Of a stretch of DNA of 64,000 bases, positions 22,658-30,676 are shown piece by piece; position 1 is the first letter of the stretch; each line of letters starts with the position of its first letter. The notes beneath the pieces were generated by a model. It saw only the letters and a program-made list of their open reading frames with translations. It did no database searches and had not been told where the DNA came from. This DNA comes from Allohahella marinimesophila (GTDB lineage Bacteria; Pseudomonadota; Gammaproteobacteria; Pseudomonadales; Oleiphilaceae), in contig NZ_BAABBO010000002.1 of NCBI RefSeq assembly GCF_039538005.1, forward strand, positions 1-64,000, given 5' to 3'. A program made the translations under genes and the position numbers.

Positions 22658-25384
22658 ATGAACACCACCATCGACAACTTCCTCACCTCCTTCGACAAAA
22701 AGACGCTCGACAAGGGCCGCGACCTGTTCAGACGCGGCAAGGTGCTGGATGTTCATGTGCAGGACGACGGCGAGCTTCAGGGCCTGGTTCAGGGCAGCAC
22801 GCGCGAGCCATATCGGCAGACAGTCTTCGTCAACAATCCTGCAACGAATCCGCGGGGCAAGAACCGCGTTATGGGACTGTGTAGTTGCCCTGTGCATCGG
22901 GACTGCAAGCATGTCACGGCAGTCGTCTTCGAATACTTTGCTCAGCAGGCGGAGGCCATCACTGCCGAGCCCGCCAACATCACACCCGTCAAAGCCACGG
23001 AGGCAAAGCCATCGCAACGCCCTACCCGCCGCATAGAAGCCGAACCTCAGCCGCTGTTGCGCTTTGGCAAGGGCCGGTATCAGGCCCATCGCAGTGGTCG
23101 CGTACGCACCCTGCTACAACAGCAGAAGCAGTTGTTGAAAGATGCTGGTGAGCCCGTCAATGCGCTGCTCGAGAGCGAACAGTTCTGCTACGTGCTGCCA
23201 GGATTTCGCTACGAGGACGTGACGGTGGACACGCTCCCCGAGGATATCGATGCCGAGCGCGTTGAACAGACACTGGTGGTCGACGGTGAGTGCCTTGCCA
23301 TCGTGCGCAATGTGGAAGCTGAACAGGCCTGGCTGGACGAGCTGCACTGGGTCGGACTCAGGCCGCTCCTGAGTGCCGAAGCCTCGACCACGGACGACGA
23401 CCTTGCGCATGGGCTGGTTTTCGATCTGGTGCATCAGGACCAACCTTGGATTGAGCTCATGACGAAGGTCGTGCCCCGCTGGGAGACTGAGGGCTGGGAG
23501 GTTCGCTACAACGACGACTTTCCCTTCGCCAATATCGTCGTGCCGGAGGAGGACGTCACCTGGTTCAACGACCTCTCACCGGCCGAAGATGGCAGCCTCT
23601 TTCTTGGCATAGGCATCGAGATTGATGGCCGGCAGTACGAGCTACTCCCCTGCCTGCTGCGGCTGATGAATGAGTACACCCCTGCGTCACTGGCACAATT
23701 GCCTGAGGGCGGCGCGCTGCCAGTGGTCGTCGAAGACGGCACCAAGCTTTATCTGCCGGTCAGCCGGATTCGCACACTGATCAGCACGCTCTACGAGCTG
23801 TTCGATACCCAGCCGAAGAACTCGGATATCGAGAGCGGCGTGCGCATTCAGCAGGCGGATATGGCACTGTTGGACGAGCTCGAGATGGAGTCGCGTCACC
23901 ACGAGAGCGTAGTCAGACTGTGCCGGATGATTGACCAGCTAAGCCGGCCGGCGCTGGCCGATGAGGTGGAACTGCCTGATAGCTTCAAAGCTACCTTGCG
24001 CGGCTATCAGTCCGAGGGCGTGCGCTGGCTCCAGCTGCTGCGACGGGCCGAGGCTGGCGGTATCCTGGCCGACGACATGGGGCTTGGCAAGACCATACAG
24101 ACCCTCGCGCACCTGTGTGTTGAGCAGGCTGAGGGTCGACTGTCGCGGCCAGCGCTGCTCGTCGTGCCGACCAGTCTGATTACCAACTGGCGTGCCGAGG
24201 CAGCGAAATTCGCGCCCACGCTTCGACTGCTGGTGCTGCATGGGCCAGATCGGCATCTCGATTTCTCTGCAATCGATCAGCACGACCTGATCATCACCAC
24301 CTATCCGCTCGTTATACGCGATGCCGAAGTGTTGATGAGCCGAAAGTGGTCACAGTTGATTCTGGATGAGGCACAGAACATCAAGAATCCGCTCTCGAAG
24401 GTCACACAGTTGCTATGCCGGTTCACTGCGTCACAGCGCCTGTGCCTGACTGGCACACCGCTGGAAAATCATCTCGGCGAACTCTGGTCACAGTTCCACT
24501 TCCTGAATCCCGGACTGCTTCGCGAACGAACACACTTCAATCGCCACTTCAGGAAACCCATAGAGCAGCATGGCGATGCTCGCCGCCAACGCGCACTGCA
24601 CGCTCGAATCGCGCCTTTCATGCTGCGGCGCACCAAGGCCGAAGTCGCCACTGAACTTCCGCCAAAAACCATCATGATCAAGCGTGCGGTGTTCAAGACG
24701 AAACAGCGCGATCTCTACGAGACAGTGCGGGTCACCATGGAGAAAAAGGTGCGCAGGCTAGTCGCGAGCAAAGGCCTGAAACGTAGCCAGATCGAGGTGC
24801 TGGATGCACTGCTGAAATTGCGGCAGATCTGCTGCGACCCTGCTCTGCTGAAACTACCGGCTGCGCAGCAGATCAATGAAAGCGCCAAGCTTGAACTGCT
24901 GCTTACCTTGCTGCCGGAATTGCTGGAGGAAGGCCGACGTGTGCTGATTTTCTCCCAGTTCACCAGCATGCTGTCGCGCATCGAAAGCGCCCTCCAGACC
25001 GCCGCGATCGACTACGTCAAACTCACCGGTGCCACCCGTGATCGGGCAACCCCACTGCAGCGTTTCCAGAATGAAGAGGTACCGGTGTTCCTGATCAGCC
25101 TAAAGGCCGGCGGCACCGGGCTCAACCTGACAGCGGCGGATACCGTGATCCATTATGACCCATGGTGGAATCCCGCCGTCGAGGATCAGGCCACCGACCG
25201 CGCCTATCGCATCGGCCAGGACAAGCCGGTATTTGTCTATCGCCTGATTGTGGAAGACAGCGTCGAAGAAAAAATGCTCGGCCTGCAGGAGCGGAAGCGC
25301 GCGCTGGCTGAGAGCGTTTACGATAGTGCTGGGGGGATGAGCTATGGGTTTGATGAGAGTGATTTGGCGGAGTTGTTTAGCTAG
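22658..25384 (+). CDS. SNF2-family helicase with SWIM zinc finger
   Basis: The 908-residue protein has an N-terminal SWIM-type zinc finger (CSCPVHRDCKHV near residues 74-85) and a bacterial SNF2-associated middle region. The ATPase lobes show DDMGLGKT (Walker A, about 470-477), LDEAQNIKN (motif II, about 568-576), LTGTPLENH (motif III), SLKAGGTGLN (motif V) and DQATDRAYRIGQD (motif VI). SNF2 translocases remodel protein-DNA or polymerase complexes; for SWIM-containing bacterial members the role is not established. Length and motifs are complete. Confidence 0.9.
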   Translation: MNTTIDNFLTSFDKKTLDKGRDLFRRGKVLDVHVQDDGELQGLVQGSTREPYRQTVFVNNPATNPRGKNRVMGLCSCPVHRDCKHVTAVVFEYFAQQAEAITAEPANITPVKATEAKPSQRPTRRIEAEPQPLLRFGKGRYQAHRSGRVRTLLQQQKQLLKDAGEPVNALLESEQFCYVLPGFRYEDVTVDTLPEDIDAERVEQTLVVDGECLAIVRNVEAEQAWLDELHWVGLRPLLSAEASTTDDDLAHGLVFDLVHQDQPWIELMTKVVPRWETEGWEVRYNDDFPFANIVVPEEDVTWFNDLSPAEDGSLFLGIGIEIDGRQYELLPCLLRLMNEYTPASLAQLPEGGALPVVVEDGTKLYLPVSRIRTLISTLYELFDTQPKNSDIESGVRIQQADMALLDELEMESRHHESVVRLCRMIDQLSRPALADEVELPDSFKATLRGYQSEGVRWLQLLRRAEAGGILADDMGLGKTIQTLAHLCVEQAEGRLSRPALLVVPTSLITNWRAEAAKFAPTLRLLVLHGPDRHLDFSAIDQHDLIITTYPLVIRDAEVLMSRKWSQLILDEAQNIKNPLSKVTQLLCRFTASQRLCLTGTPLENHLGELWSQFHFLNPGLLRERTHFNRHFRKPIEQHGDARRQRALHARIAPFMLRRTKAEVATELPPKTIMIKRAVFKTKQRDLYETVRVTMEKKVRRLVASKGLKRSQIEVLDALLKLRQICCDPALLKLPAAQQINESAKLELLLTLLPELLEEGRRVLIFSQFTSMLSRIESALQTAAIDYVKLTGATRDRATPLQRFQNEEVPVFLISLKAGGTGLNLTAADTVIHYDPWWNPAVEDQATDRAYRIGQDKPVFVYRLIVEDSVEEKMLGLQERKRALAESVYDSAGGMSYGFDESDLAELFS

Positions 25385-25393
25385 GCAATAACC

Positions 25394-25822
25394 TCATGCT
25401 TTCAAATAAAGCGCCACGTCGGACTTCTTCGCTGCTTTGATCAAGTCCTTATCCAGAGTTGCAATCGGCAGTCCATCGCGTATCGCCAGCTCCAGATAAG
25501 CAGCATCGTAACTGCTGAGCTTATAGGCTCTTGCTAACGCCATGACACGGGTAAAAGAGTAATTTGCCGTCAACGGGTCAACCTTGATTGGCAGGTTCTC
25601 GAGTTGCGCAATAAATCGCTCCACCTCACCAAGCGAGGTATCGCCACGCTTCTCGGCGCCCAGGAGAACATTTGCCGCCTCTAGGTGCCAGAGGTTGGGA
25701 ACTCGAGCATTCGATTCGGTCAGGCTTACAAGCACATCTTCCGCATATCTCTGATCGCTGGACTTCACACTCGCAAGGTGCCAGCGCATCGCTACGGAGT
25801 TATCCAGAACGAAATCTGTCAC
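25394..25822 (-). CDS. PIN-domain toxin, second pair
   Basis: The 142-residue protein begins TDFVLDNSVAMRW with the first PIN aspartate. The other acidic positions are in LEAANVLL and YDAAYLELAIRDGLPIATLDKDLI, typical of plasmid/chromosomal VapC-like RNases. The GTG start overlaps the antitoxin stop by four bases. It lies nine bases beyond the convergent SNF2 gene. Confidence 0.85.
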   Translation of the reverse strand: MTDFVLDNSVAMRWHLASVKSSDQRYAEDVLVSLTESNARVPNLWHLEAANVLLGAEKRGDTSLGEVERFIAQLENLPIKVDPLTANYSFTRVMALARAYKLSSYDAAYLELAIRDGLPIATLDKDLIKAAKKSDVALYLKA

Positions 25823-26058
25823 CTGCGCCCGGCATTCTTGAGTTCTGCCAACTCCACGTCTGATATCCGGTGCTTTTTAGCCTTCAGGATATTGGCAATC
25901 GCTGTTTCTGTTCTGAGCCGGTCGCCTGCACGACTCGGAATTACATCAGCGATGGCTCGACCCCTGTTCGTAACCGTAAAGGCTTCACCGGCTTCGACCC
26001 GACGAAGAATTTCAGGAAGCTTTGTCTTTGCTTCGTACGACCCAATTTCCTCATGCAT
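25819..26058 (-). CDS. Phd/YefM-type antitoxin, second pair
   Basis: The 79-residue protein (EEIGSYEAKTKLPEILRRVE, FTVTNRGRAIADVIPS) has the Phd fold with a C-terminal toxin-binding tail (ILKAKKHRISDVELAELKN). It precedes and overlaps the PIN toxin. A second ATG two codons downstream exists. The large palindrome at 26068-26107 is directly upstream. Confidence 0.85.
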   Translation of the reverse strand: MHEEIGSYEAKTKLPEILRRVEAGEAFTVTNRGRAIADVIPSRAGDRLRTETAIANILKAKKHRISDVELAELKNAGRR

Positions 26059-26067
26059 TGACCGGCT

Positions 26068-26107
26068 CCTTGTTATTTAGACCAGTATACTAGTCTACTT
26101 AACAAGG
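26068..26107. promoter_or_regulatory. 40-bp palindromic operator of the second PIN pair
   Basis: Outer arms CCTTGTTA/TAACAAGG and inner arms TAGAC/GTCTA surround an AGTATACT core (26085-26092). It lies 10 bases upstream of the antitoxin start codon and probably overlaps the promoter, giving autoregulation. Confidence 0.65.
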
Positions 26108-26157
26108 AAGCAATCAGTGAGGACCAAGACATCTATCTCCAATTGTTCACGCTGCTA

Positions 26158-27228
26158 TCACTCAACCGGCCCCTGTGCTGTATTGTCCTCCACCTCCGCC
26201 CGAAACCTGGGCAGATACTCTGGATAGTTTTCCTGAATGAAGCTGATCATGCCTTCTCGCATCGCGCATCTCAGATCCCAGAGACTATTTGAGTTTCTGG
26301 CGCTCATCAGGAAGCGGATCTGGATGGCCTTCTCGCCAGCTTCCACCACCTGAACCGACGCCGTTGCGCGGTCCCAGTTCGTCGACTCTTCGAGCAGGCG
26401 CGTGAATTCCTTGCGCAAGGGGTCGATCGGAATGCCATAGTCAGCCCAGATGGTGGTTGTGCCAAGCAGGTCGGCGCTATACCGCGACCAGTTCTGAAAC
26501 GGGTTTTCGATAAACCATTGCAAGGGCACGATCAGGCGACGCAGATCCCAGATGCGCAGCACCACATAGGTCGACGTCACTTCCTCCACCCAGCACCACT
26601 CACCCTGAACGTGTAGCACGTCATCGATACGGAAGGGCTGGGTAAGCGCTATCTGCATGCCGGCCAGCATATTGCTCAGCACCGGGCGAGCCGCGAAACC
26701 GAGGATGATGCCACCGATACCGGCCGAGGCCAGCAGGCTGGTACCAATCTGCCTGACTGAGTCAAAGGTCATCAGCGCGGCACTGATACCCACGAGGACT
26801 ATGATCACGTTGAGACAGCGAACGAGGAATCGGGTCTGTGTCTCAACCTTGCGTGCCCGCTTCCACTGGTCATCCAGCGCCGGATTCATCTTCACGATGA
26901 CCTCGCCAATGGCTGAGATACTACCCACCGCCGCCCAGGTAATCGCCAGAATCAGCAGCAAGGTCGTCACGGCCTGAACGGACGCCAACAGCGGAAGATC
27001 CTGAGGCACCGAATGCAGCACACCCGATAGTGCCAGCAAACAAAAAATAATGCCCAGCGGGCCTGCTGTGGCGGTGAGGAATATTCGTGAAGCGGAATCA
27101 GGTTCGGCAAATCGGTCAACAACAAAGACCAGCGCCTTGTACAGCCCGAAACCCAGGGATATAGCGAGTAGAGAAAAGGCGGCAGTACCTGCCCAGGCAA
27201 TCAGACCTTCCTCAATCACCTGCAGCAT
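26158..27228 (-). CDS. MscS-family mechanosensitive channel
   Basis: The 356-residue protein has four hydrophobic N-terminal segments, then the pore helix region LLASAGIGGIILGFAARPVLSNMLAGMQIALTQPF and the beta domain (IDDVLHVQGEWCWVEEVTSTYVVLRIWDLRRLIVP). It opens under membrane tension to release solutes. ATG 27228 is chosen because GGAGG lies five bases upstream; the 27249 start is poorer. The C-terminal domain matches the common small MscS-like type. Confidence 0.85.
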   Translation of the reverse strand: MLQVIEEGLIAWAGTAAFSLLAISLGFGLYKALVFVVDRFAEPDSASRIFLTATAGPLGIIFCLLALSGVLHSVPQDLPLLASVQAVTTLLLILAITWAAVGSISAIGEVIVKMNPALDDQWKRARKVETQTRFLVRCLNVIIVLVGISAALMTFDSVRQIGTSLLASAGIGGIILGFAARPVLSNMLAGMQIALTQPFRIDDVLHVQGEWCWVEEVTSTYVVLRIWDLRRLIVPLQWFIENPFQNWSRYSADLLGTTTIWADYGIPIDPLRKEFTRLLEESTNWDRATASVQVVEAGEKAIQIRFLMSARNSNSLWDLRCAMREGMISFIQENYPEYLPRFRAEVEDNTAQGPVE

Positions 27229-27388
27229 ACATCCTCCGCGAGTTCTCAAACTATTGGGATCTAGGGGTCTACGTGGTGCTGCATACGCTGGCTCGCCTCG
27301 GAATAAAATCGAGACCTTTTGAGTCCTAGCTAGCCAACACCACTTGGTATACTATAAATATGTCAAATGGTGACTCGAAGGTGTTCGT

Positions 27389-27805
27389 ATGATGCCAACC
27401 GCCGATATCTGGACCTCAACCGGCATACCACAGCAAGGTGAGGCTTTGTTCGCACAAATCGCCGAGGGCTTCAGCACCAAGGTCTTCGATGCATTGGCTG
27501 AACAATCTGGACTTACCAAAGCCGACATTAGCGAAGCACTGGCGTTGGCGCCGACCACGCTCAGCCGGCGAATGAAGAGCGGCGTGTTTACCCGTGACGA
27601 GAGTGATCGCGTCTACCGCTTTGCTCAACAGCTCTCAGCGGCTACCGCCTTGTTCGAAGGCGACACGAGCAAGGCGGTGAGGTGGATGACACGACCAGTC
27701 AGAGGCCTGGGTGACCGTCGGCCCATCGACATGCTCTCGACCTCTGCAGAGGCGCAGGCTGTCATCGATCTCATCATCCGTCTTGAACACGGCGTATTTT
27801 CCTGA
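27389..27805 (+). CDS. Xre/MbcA/ParS-type antitoxin of the RES pair
   Basis: The 138-residue protein has an N-terminal HTH (LAEQSGLTKADISEALALAPTTLSRRMKSG) and the C-terminal DUF2384-type domain (FEGDTSKAVRWMTRPVRGLG, RRPIDMLSTSAEAQAVIDLI). In this family the antitoxin blocks the RES active site and represses the operon. The stop overlaps the toxin start by one base (TGATG). Confidence 0.9.
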   Translation: MMPTADIWTSTGIPQQGEALFAQIAEGFSTKVFDALAEQSGLTKADISEALALAPTTLSRRMKSGVFTRDESDRVYRFAQQLSAATALFEGDTSKAVRWMTRPVRGLGDRRPIDMLSTSAEAQAVIDLIIRLEHGVFS

Positions 27806-28269
27806 TGGCAATTGGTTATCGGCTCGTGAAGTCCCGTTTCGCCAATAACCCTTTCTCAGGCGAGGGTGCCCGCCTCGCCGGAGGCCGCTGGAACAGCAAA
27901 GGCTTACCCTGCGTGTACGTCGGATCCAGCGAGTCTCTGACGATCCTTGAGATCATGGTCCACCTGGATGATTACGCGCTGCTCGACTCATACCGCCCGT
28001 TCCAGGTTGTTCTACCCGACGATCTTATTGAAGTGCTCTCTCATGACCAACTGCCCCCTAACTGGGCAAACAAAGCCACCCCAAAAGAAACGACGACCAT
28101 CGGTGATGCGTGGCTGCGAAAGGCTGAGTCGGTAGCACTTGCAGTACCGAGTGTCATCGTGCCCCGTGAGACCAACTATGTTCTCAACCCTGCGCACGGA
28201 GAGTTTGCCAATATCCTTGCTAGCGCCGTGGAGCTGGAATTCAACGTTGATGAGCGACTTCGCAAATGA
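27805..28269 (+). CDS. RES-domain toxin (NAD+-degrading family)
   Basis: The 154-residue protein shows the RES pattern: YRLVKSRFANNPFSGEGARL, GGRWNSKGLPCVYVGSS, LEIMVHL, and later PSVIVPRETNYVLNPAHGEF. RES toxins deplete cellular NAD+. Arg, Tyr and Glu/Ser positions of the family appear intact. The TGA stop overlaps the ATG of a truncated oxidoreductase frame. Confidence 0.9.
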   Translation: MAIGYRLVKSRFANNPFSGEGARLAGGRWNSKGLPCVYVGSSESLTILEIMVHLDDYALLDSYRPFQVVLPDDLIEVLSHDQLPPNWANKATPKETTTIGDAWLRKAESVALAVPSVIVPRETNYVLNPAHGEFANILASAVELEFNVDERLRK

Positions 28270-28415
28270 GAGCAGTAAGCCTAAATGGCTTCGGCCGTTA
28301 CGTCAGACTCGAACTGACGAGCCTGAACAAACCAACTCCCGCTGCTGACGAACTACTTATCGAAGTAAGAGCGTCATCGCTCAACCCGGTCACCCCTCAA
28401 CAACCGGCAGCTTAA
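28266..28415 (+). pseudogene. N-terminal fragment of a medium-chain quinone oxidoreductase
   Basis: The 49-codon frame starts ATG 28266, overlapping the toxin stop in ATGA. It encodes MRAVSLNGFGRYVRLELT, then PTPAADELLIEVRASSLNPV, the start of NADP-dependent zinc-type quinone oxidoreductases (normally about 320 residues). It then runs into the 3' end of the convergent MBL-rhodanese gene and stops at 28413. Everything after the first strand pair is missing. It marks an insertion or deletion breakpoint near 28390. Confidence 0.7.
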
Positions 28416-29757
28416 ACTTCTGCCACGCACTCATCCCGCCAAGCAGATTGCTGACGTTCGTATACCCTGCCTTGAGCAGAATGCTGACGGCGACGCCTGC
28501 TCGATGCCCGACACCACAAGTCACGACAATCCGGTCGGACTTGCTGGCTTTCAGCTGGTCCAGCCGCTCCGACAGATACCCGACATAAATATTCTGCGCG
28601 CCCTCGATATGACCAGAGGCGAACTCGTCGTCTTCACGAACATCGAGCACAAGGTACCGATCTCGCTCTTCATGGAGTGCCACCGGCGTGATGACATGGC
28701 AGCTCCTGATCGGTGTTGCCTCTTTCCGCCAACTCGGGAATCCACCGGCCAGACCAGCCTTGACGTTGTCGATGCCGATGCGATTCAGATGCTGCGTCGC
28801 CACCGCCACATCGTCGGTGCGGTCGCATATCAACACGATGGGAGTGTCGGCTTCGGCCACCCAACCGCCAAACACCGGCAGGCCACCCATCCAGACGCTG
28901 TAGCTGTCTGGAACATGTCCGCCGGCGAACGCTTCCGGCTCACGCGTGTCGATCAGTAGATGATCATGCTGCATATCAGCCACTTTAGCACTCGTTAGCA
29001 AGTCCGGCTGGTGTTCAATCGACTTCGGTGGCAGTCCGCCTCGCAGATTGACCTTTTCCATATGCCGGAAATACGGCGGCCGCGGGGGCCGTTCGCTGCC
29101 CTTGTATTCAACGAACTCGGCGCGACTCATGGTAAACACCTTGTTGTACCGCTTCTCGGCACCAATCGTCGACATGGGCTTCTCGGCCATCCCGCTGCCA
29201 CACACCGACCCTGGCCCATGGGCTGGCAGGACGATGGTAGTATCGCCGAGATCCGCGAGCTGCTGGTGTATCGAATCGTAGATGAGCCCTGCATTTTGGG
29301 CCGTGTCGTCGACATCGGGTAAATCTGTCCTGCCGGTGTCACCAAAGAACAGCGTATCGCCGGTGAAGACACACCAGGGCACGTCATTGTCGGCTTCGTA
29401 GACTGCGTAACAGAGGCTTTCAGGCGTGTGTCCGGGCGTTTCCAGCGCGACGACGCGCAGTGAACCTAGGCTGAAGCTTTCCCCGTCACCCAGGCGAATA
29501 TCGCCATGTCCGAAGAGCTCATGCTTACCCGTGACCATGCGAGCGCCAGTCAACCTGGCCAGATACGCAGACCCCAGCACGAAGTCTTCCTGCCGATGGG
29601 TCTCGACGACATAGCGTATCGTGCAGTCCTGCGCGCTGGCGGCTGCCACATACTCCTCGACGTCCCGCCGTGGATCGATCACGGCGGCTTCGTTGCCGTC
29701 GCATAGCAGATAGGCAAAGTGTGAAATAGCTGGTGTTTCGATGGGAATGAGCTTCAT
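28390..29757 (-). CDS. MBL-fold hydrolase fused to two rhodanese domains
   Basis: The 455-residue protein (ATG 29757 with CAGGAGCG upstream) has an N-terminal metallo-beta-lactamase fold. ETHRQEDFVLG replaces the canonical HxHxDH, whereas LETPGHTPESLCY, TGDTLFFGDTGR and LPAHGPGS are kept, so the metal site is atypical. Two rhodanese domains follow; the second has the active loop CGVGHRAG and the first has ICDRTDDVA. Such proteins handle sulfane sulfur or persulfides in the cytoplasm. It forms an operon with the ETHE1-like gene upstream. Confidence 0.85.
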   Translation of the reverse strand: MKLIPIETPAISHFAYLLCDGNEAAVIDPRRDVEEYVAAASAQDCTIRYVVETHRQEDFVLGSAYLARLTGARMVTGKHELFGHGDIRLGDGESFSLGSLRVVALETPGHTPESLCYAVYEADNDVPWCVFTGDTLFFGDTGRTDLPDVDDTAQNAGLIYDSIHQQLADLGDTTIVLPAHGPGSVCGSGMAEKPMSTIGAEKRYNKVFTMSRAEFVEYKGSERPPRPPYFRHMEKVNLRGGLPPKSIEHQPDLLTSAKVADMQHDHLLIDTREPEAFAGGHVPDSYSVWMGGLPVFGGWVAEADTPIVLICDRTDDVAVATQHLNRIGIDNVKAGLAGGFPSWRKEATPIRSCHVITPVALHEERDRYLVLDVREDDEFASGHIEGAQNIYVGYLSERLDQLKASKSDRIVVTCGVGHRAGVAVSILLKAGYTNVSNLLGGMSAWQKFKLPVVEG

Positions 29758-29812
29758 GGTGAGCGCTCCTGTTTGAATGAACATCTCATGGTTCAGGGTG
29801 GAATTCGAATCG

Positions 29813-30562
29813 CTAACCCTGCGGGCTATGGGCCATCCATTCACAATAAGCGGCAAGCTGTTCGGGCAGGTCTTCAGGGCAGACGCCACACTGGCGATTA
29901 CCAGGCACCGCATAGTCGATGAACTTCGGGTAAGCCAGATTCAGGTTCTGCATGATCTCGCGGAACTGCGCCAGATCCTTGCCCTGGCCGAGGCGAGGAT
30001 TACGGTTTTTCTCCTGCGCGACTGTAGACACACGCCGGTCCTGATAGTCATGCGCAGGATAAATCAGGTAGTCCTCGGGCAAGGTGAAGAGCTTTTCCGT
30101 GACGCTGCGATAGAGGGTGTCTGCATCGCCGTTCTGGAAATCCGTGCGGCCGCAGCCATCGATCAGCAGGGCATCCCCGGTCAGCACCCTGTCCTGGATA
30201 ACATAGGCAAAGTGTCCATCCGTATGGCCAGGCGTATGCAGGGGCTTGAAGCTCAGGCGCCCCACCTCGAAGAGCTTGCCTTCTTCGATTCCCACATCGG
30301 TGCACGGCAGGCGATCCATGGCCGGGGCAGCGATTCTGCTCCCTGCTTTCTGTTTGAGCTGCAGGGCCGAGGTGATGTGGTCAGCATGAATATGGGTATC
30401 CAGGGTATGAGTCAACTTCAGGCCAAGCTTCTGCACCTCATCCAGGTCGCGCTGCAGCGAATTGATGACGGGGTCGACCAGGACTGCCTGACCAGTGTCG
30501 TCACAGCCGATGAGATAGGTGTAGGTACTGGAAACAGGCTCGTAGAGTTGTCTGAAGATCAT
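29813..30562 (-). CDS. ETHE1/Blh-like persulfide dioxygenase
   Basis: The 249-residue MBL-fold protein has THIHADH (metal site), TPGHTDGHFAYV, TGDALLIDGCGRTDFQNGD and YPAHDYQDRRVSTV, the signature of ETHE1-type sulfur dioxygenases that oxidise glutathione persulfide to sulfite with a single Fe(II). ATG 30562 follows GGAGGATGCGTC. Pairing with the rhodanese fusion supports a role in sulfide or persulfide detoxification. Confidence 0.9.
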   Translation of the reverse strand: MIFRQLYEPVSSTYTYLIGCDDTGQAVLVDPVINSLQRDLDEVQKLGLKLTHTLDTHIHADHITSALQLKQKAGSRIAAPAMDRLPCTDVGIEEGKLFEVGRLSFKPLHTPGHTDGHFAYVIQDRVLTGDALLIDGCGRTDFQNGDADTLYRSVTEKLFTLPEDYLIYPAHDYQDRRVSTVAQEKNRNPRLGQGKDLAQFREIMQNLNLAYPKFIDYAVPGNRQCGVCPEDLPEQLAAYCEWMAHSPQG

Positions 30563-30676
30563 GACGCATCCTCCGTGTTGTGGAGCTGTTTACGATCCGG
30601 GTTCCGCACAGGACTGCTGCATGGCAAATTCTGAAGGTTTCTTGCAGTATGGAGGCTCATCCGGAGCCAAAGCAAC

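Noticed and set aside
29777..30634. Long plus-strand frame of 285 codons
   Set aside because: Antisense to the ETHE1-like gene; no family resemblance and no ribosome site.
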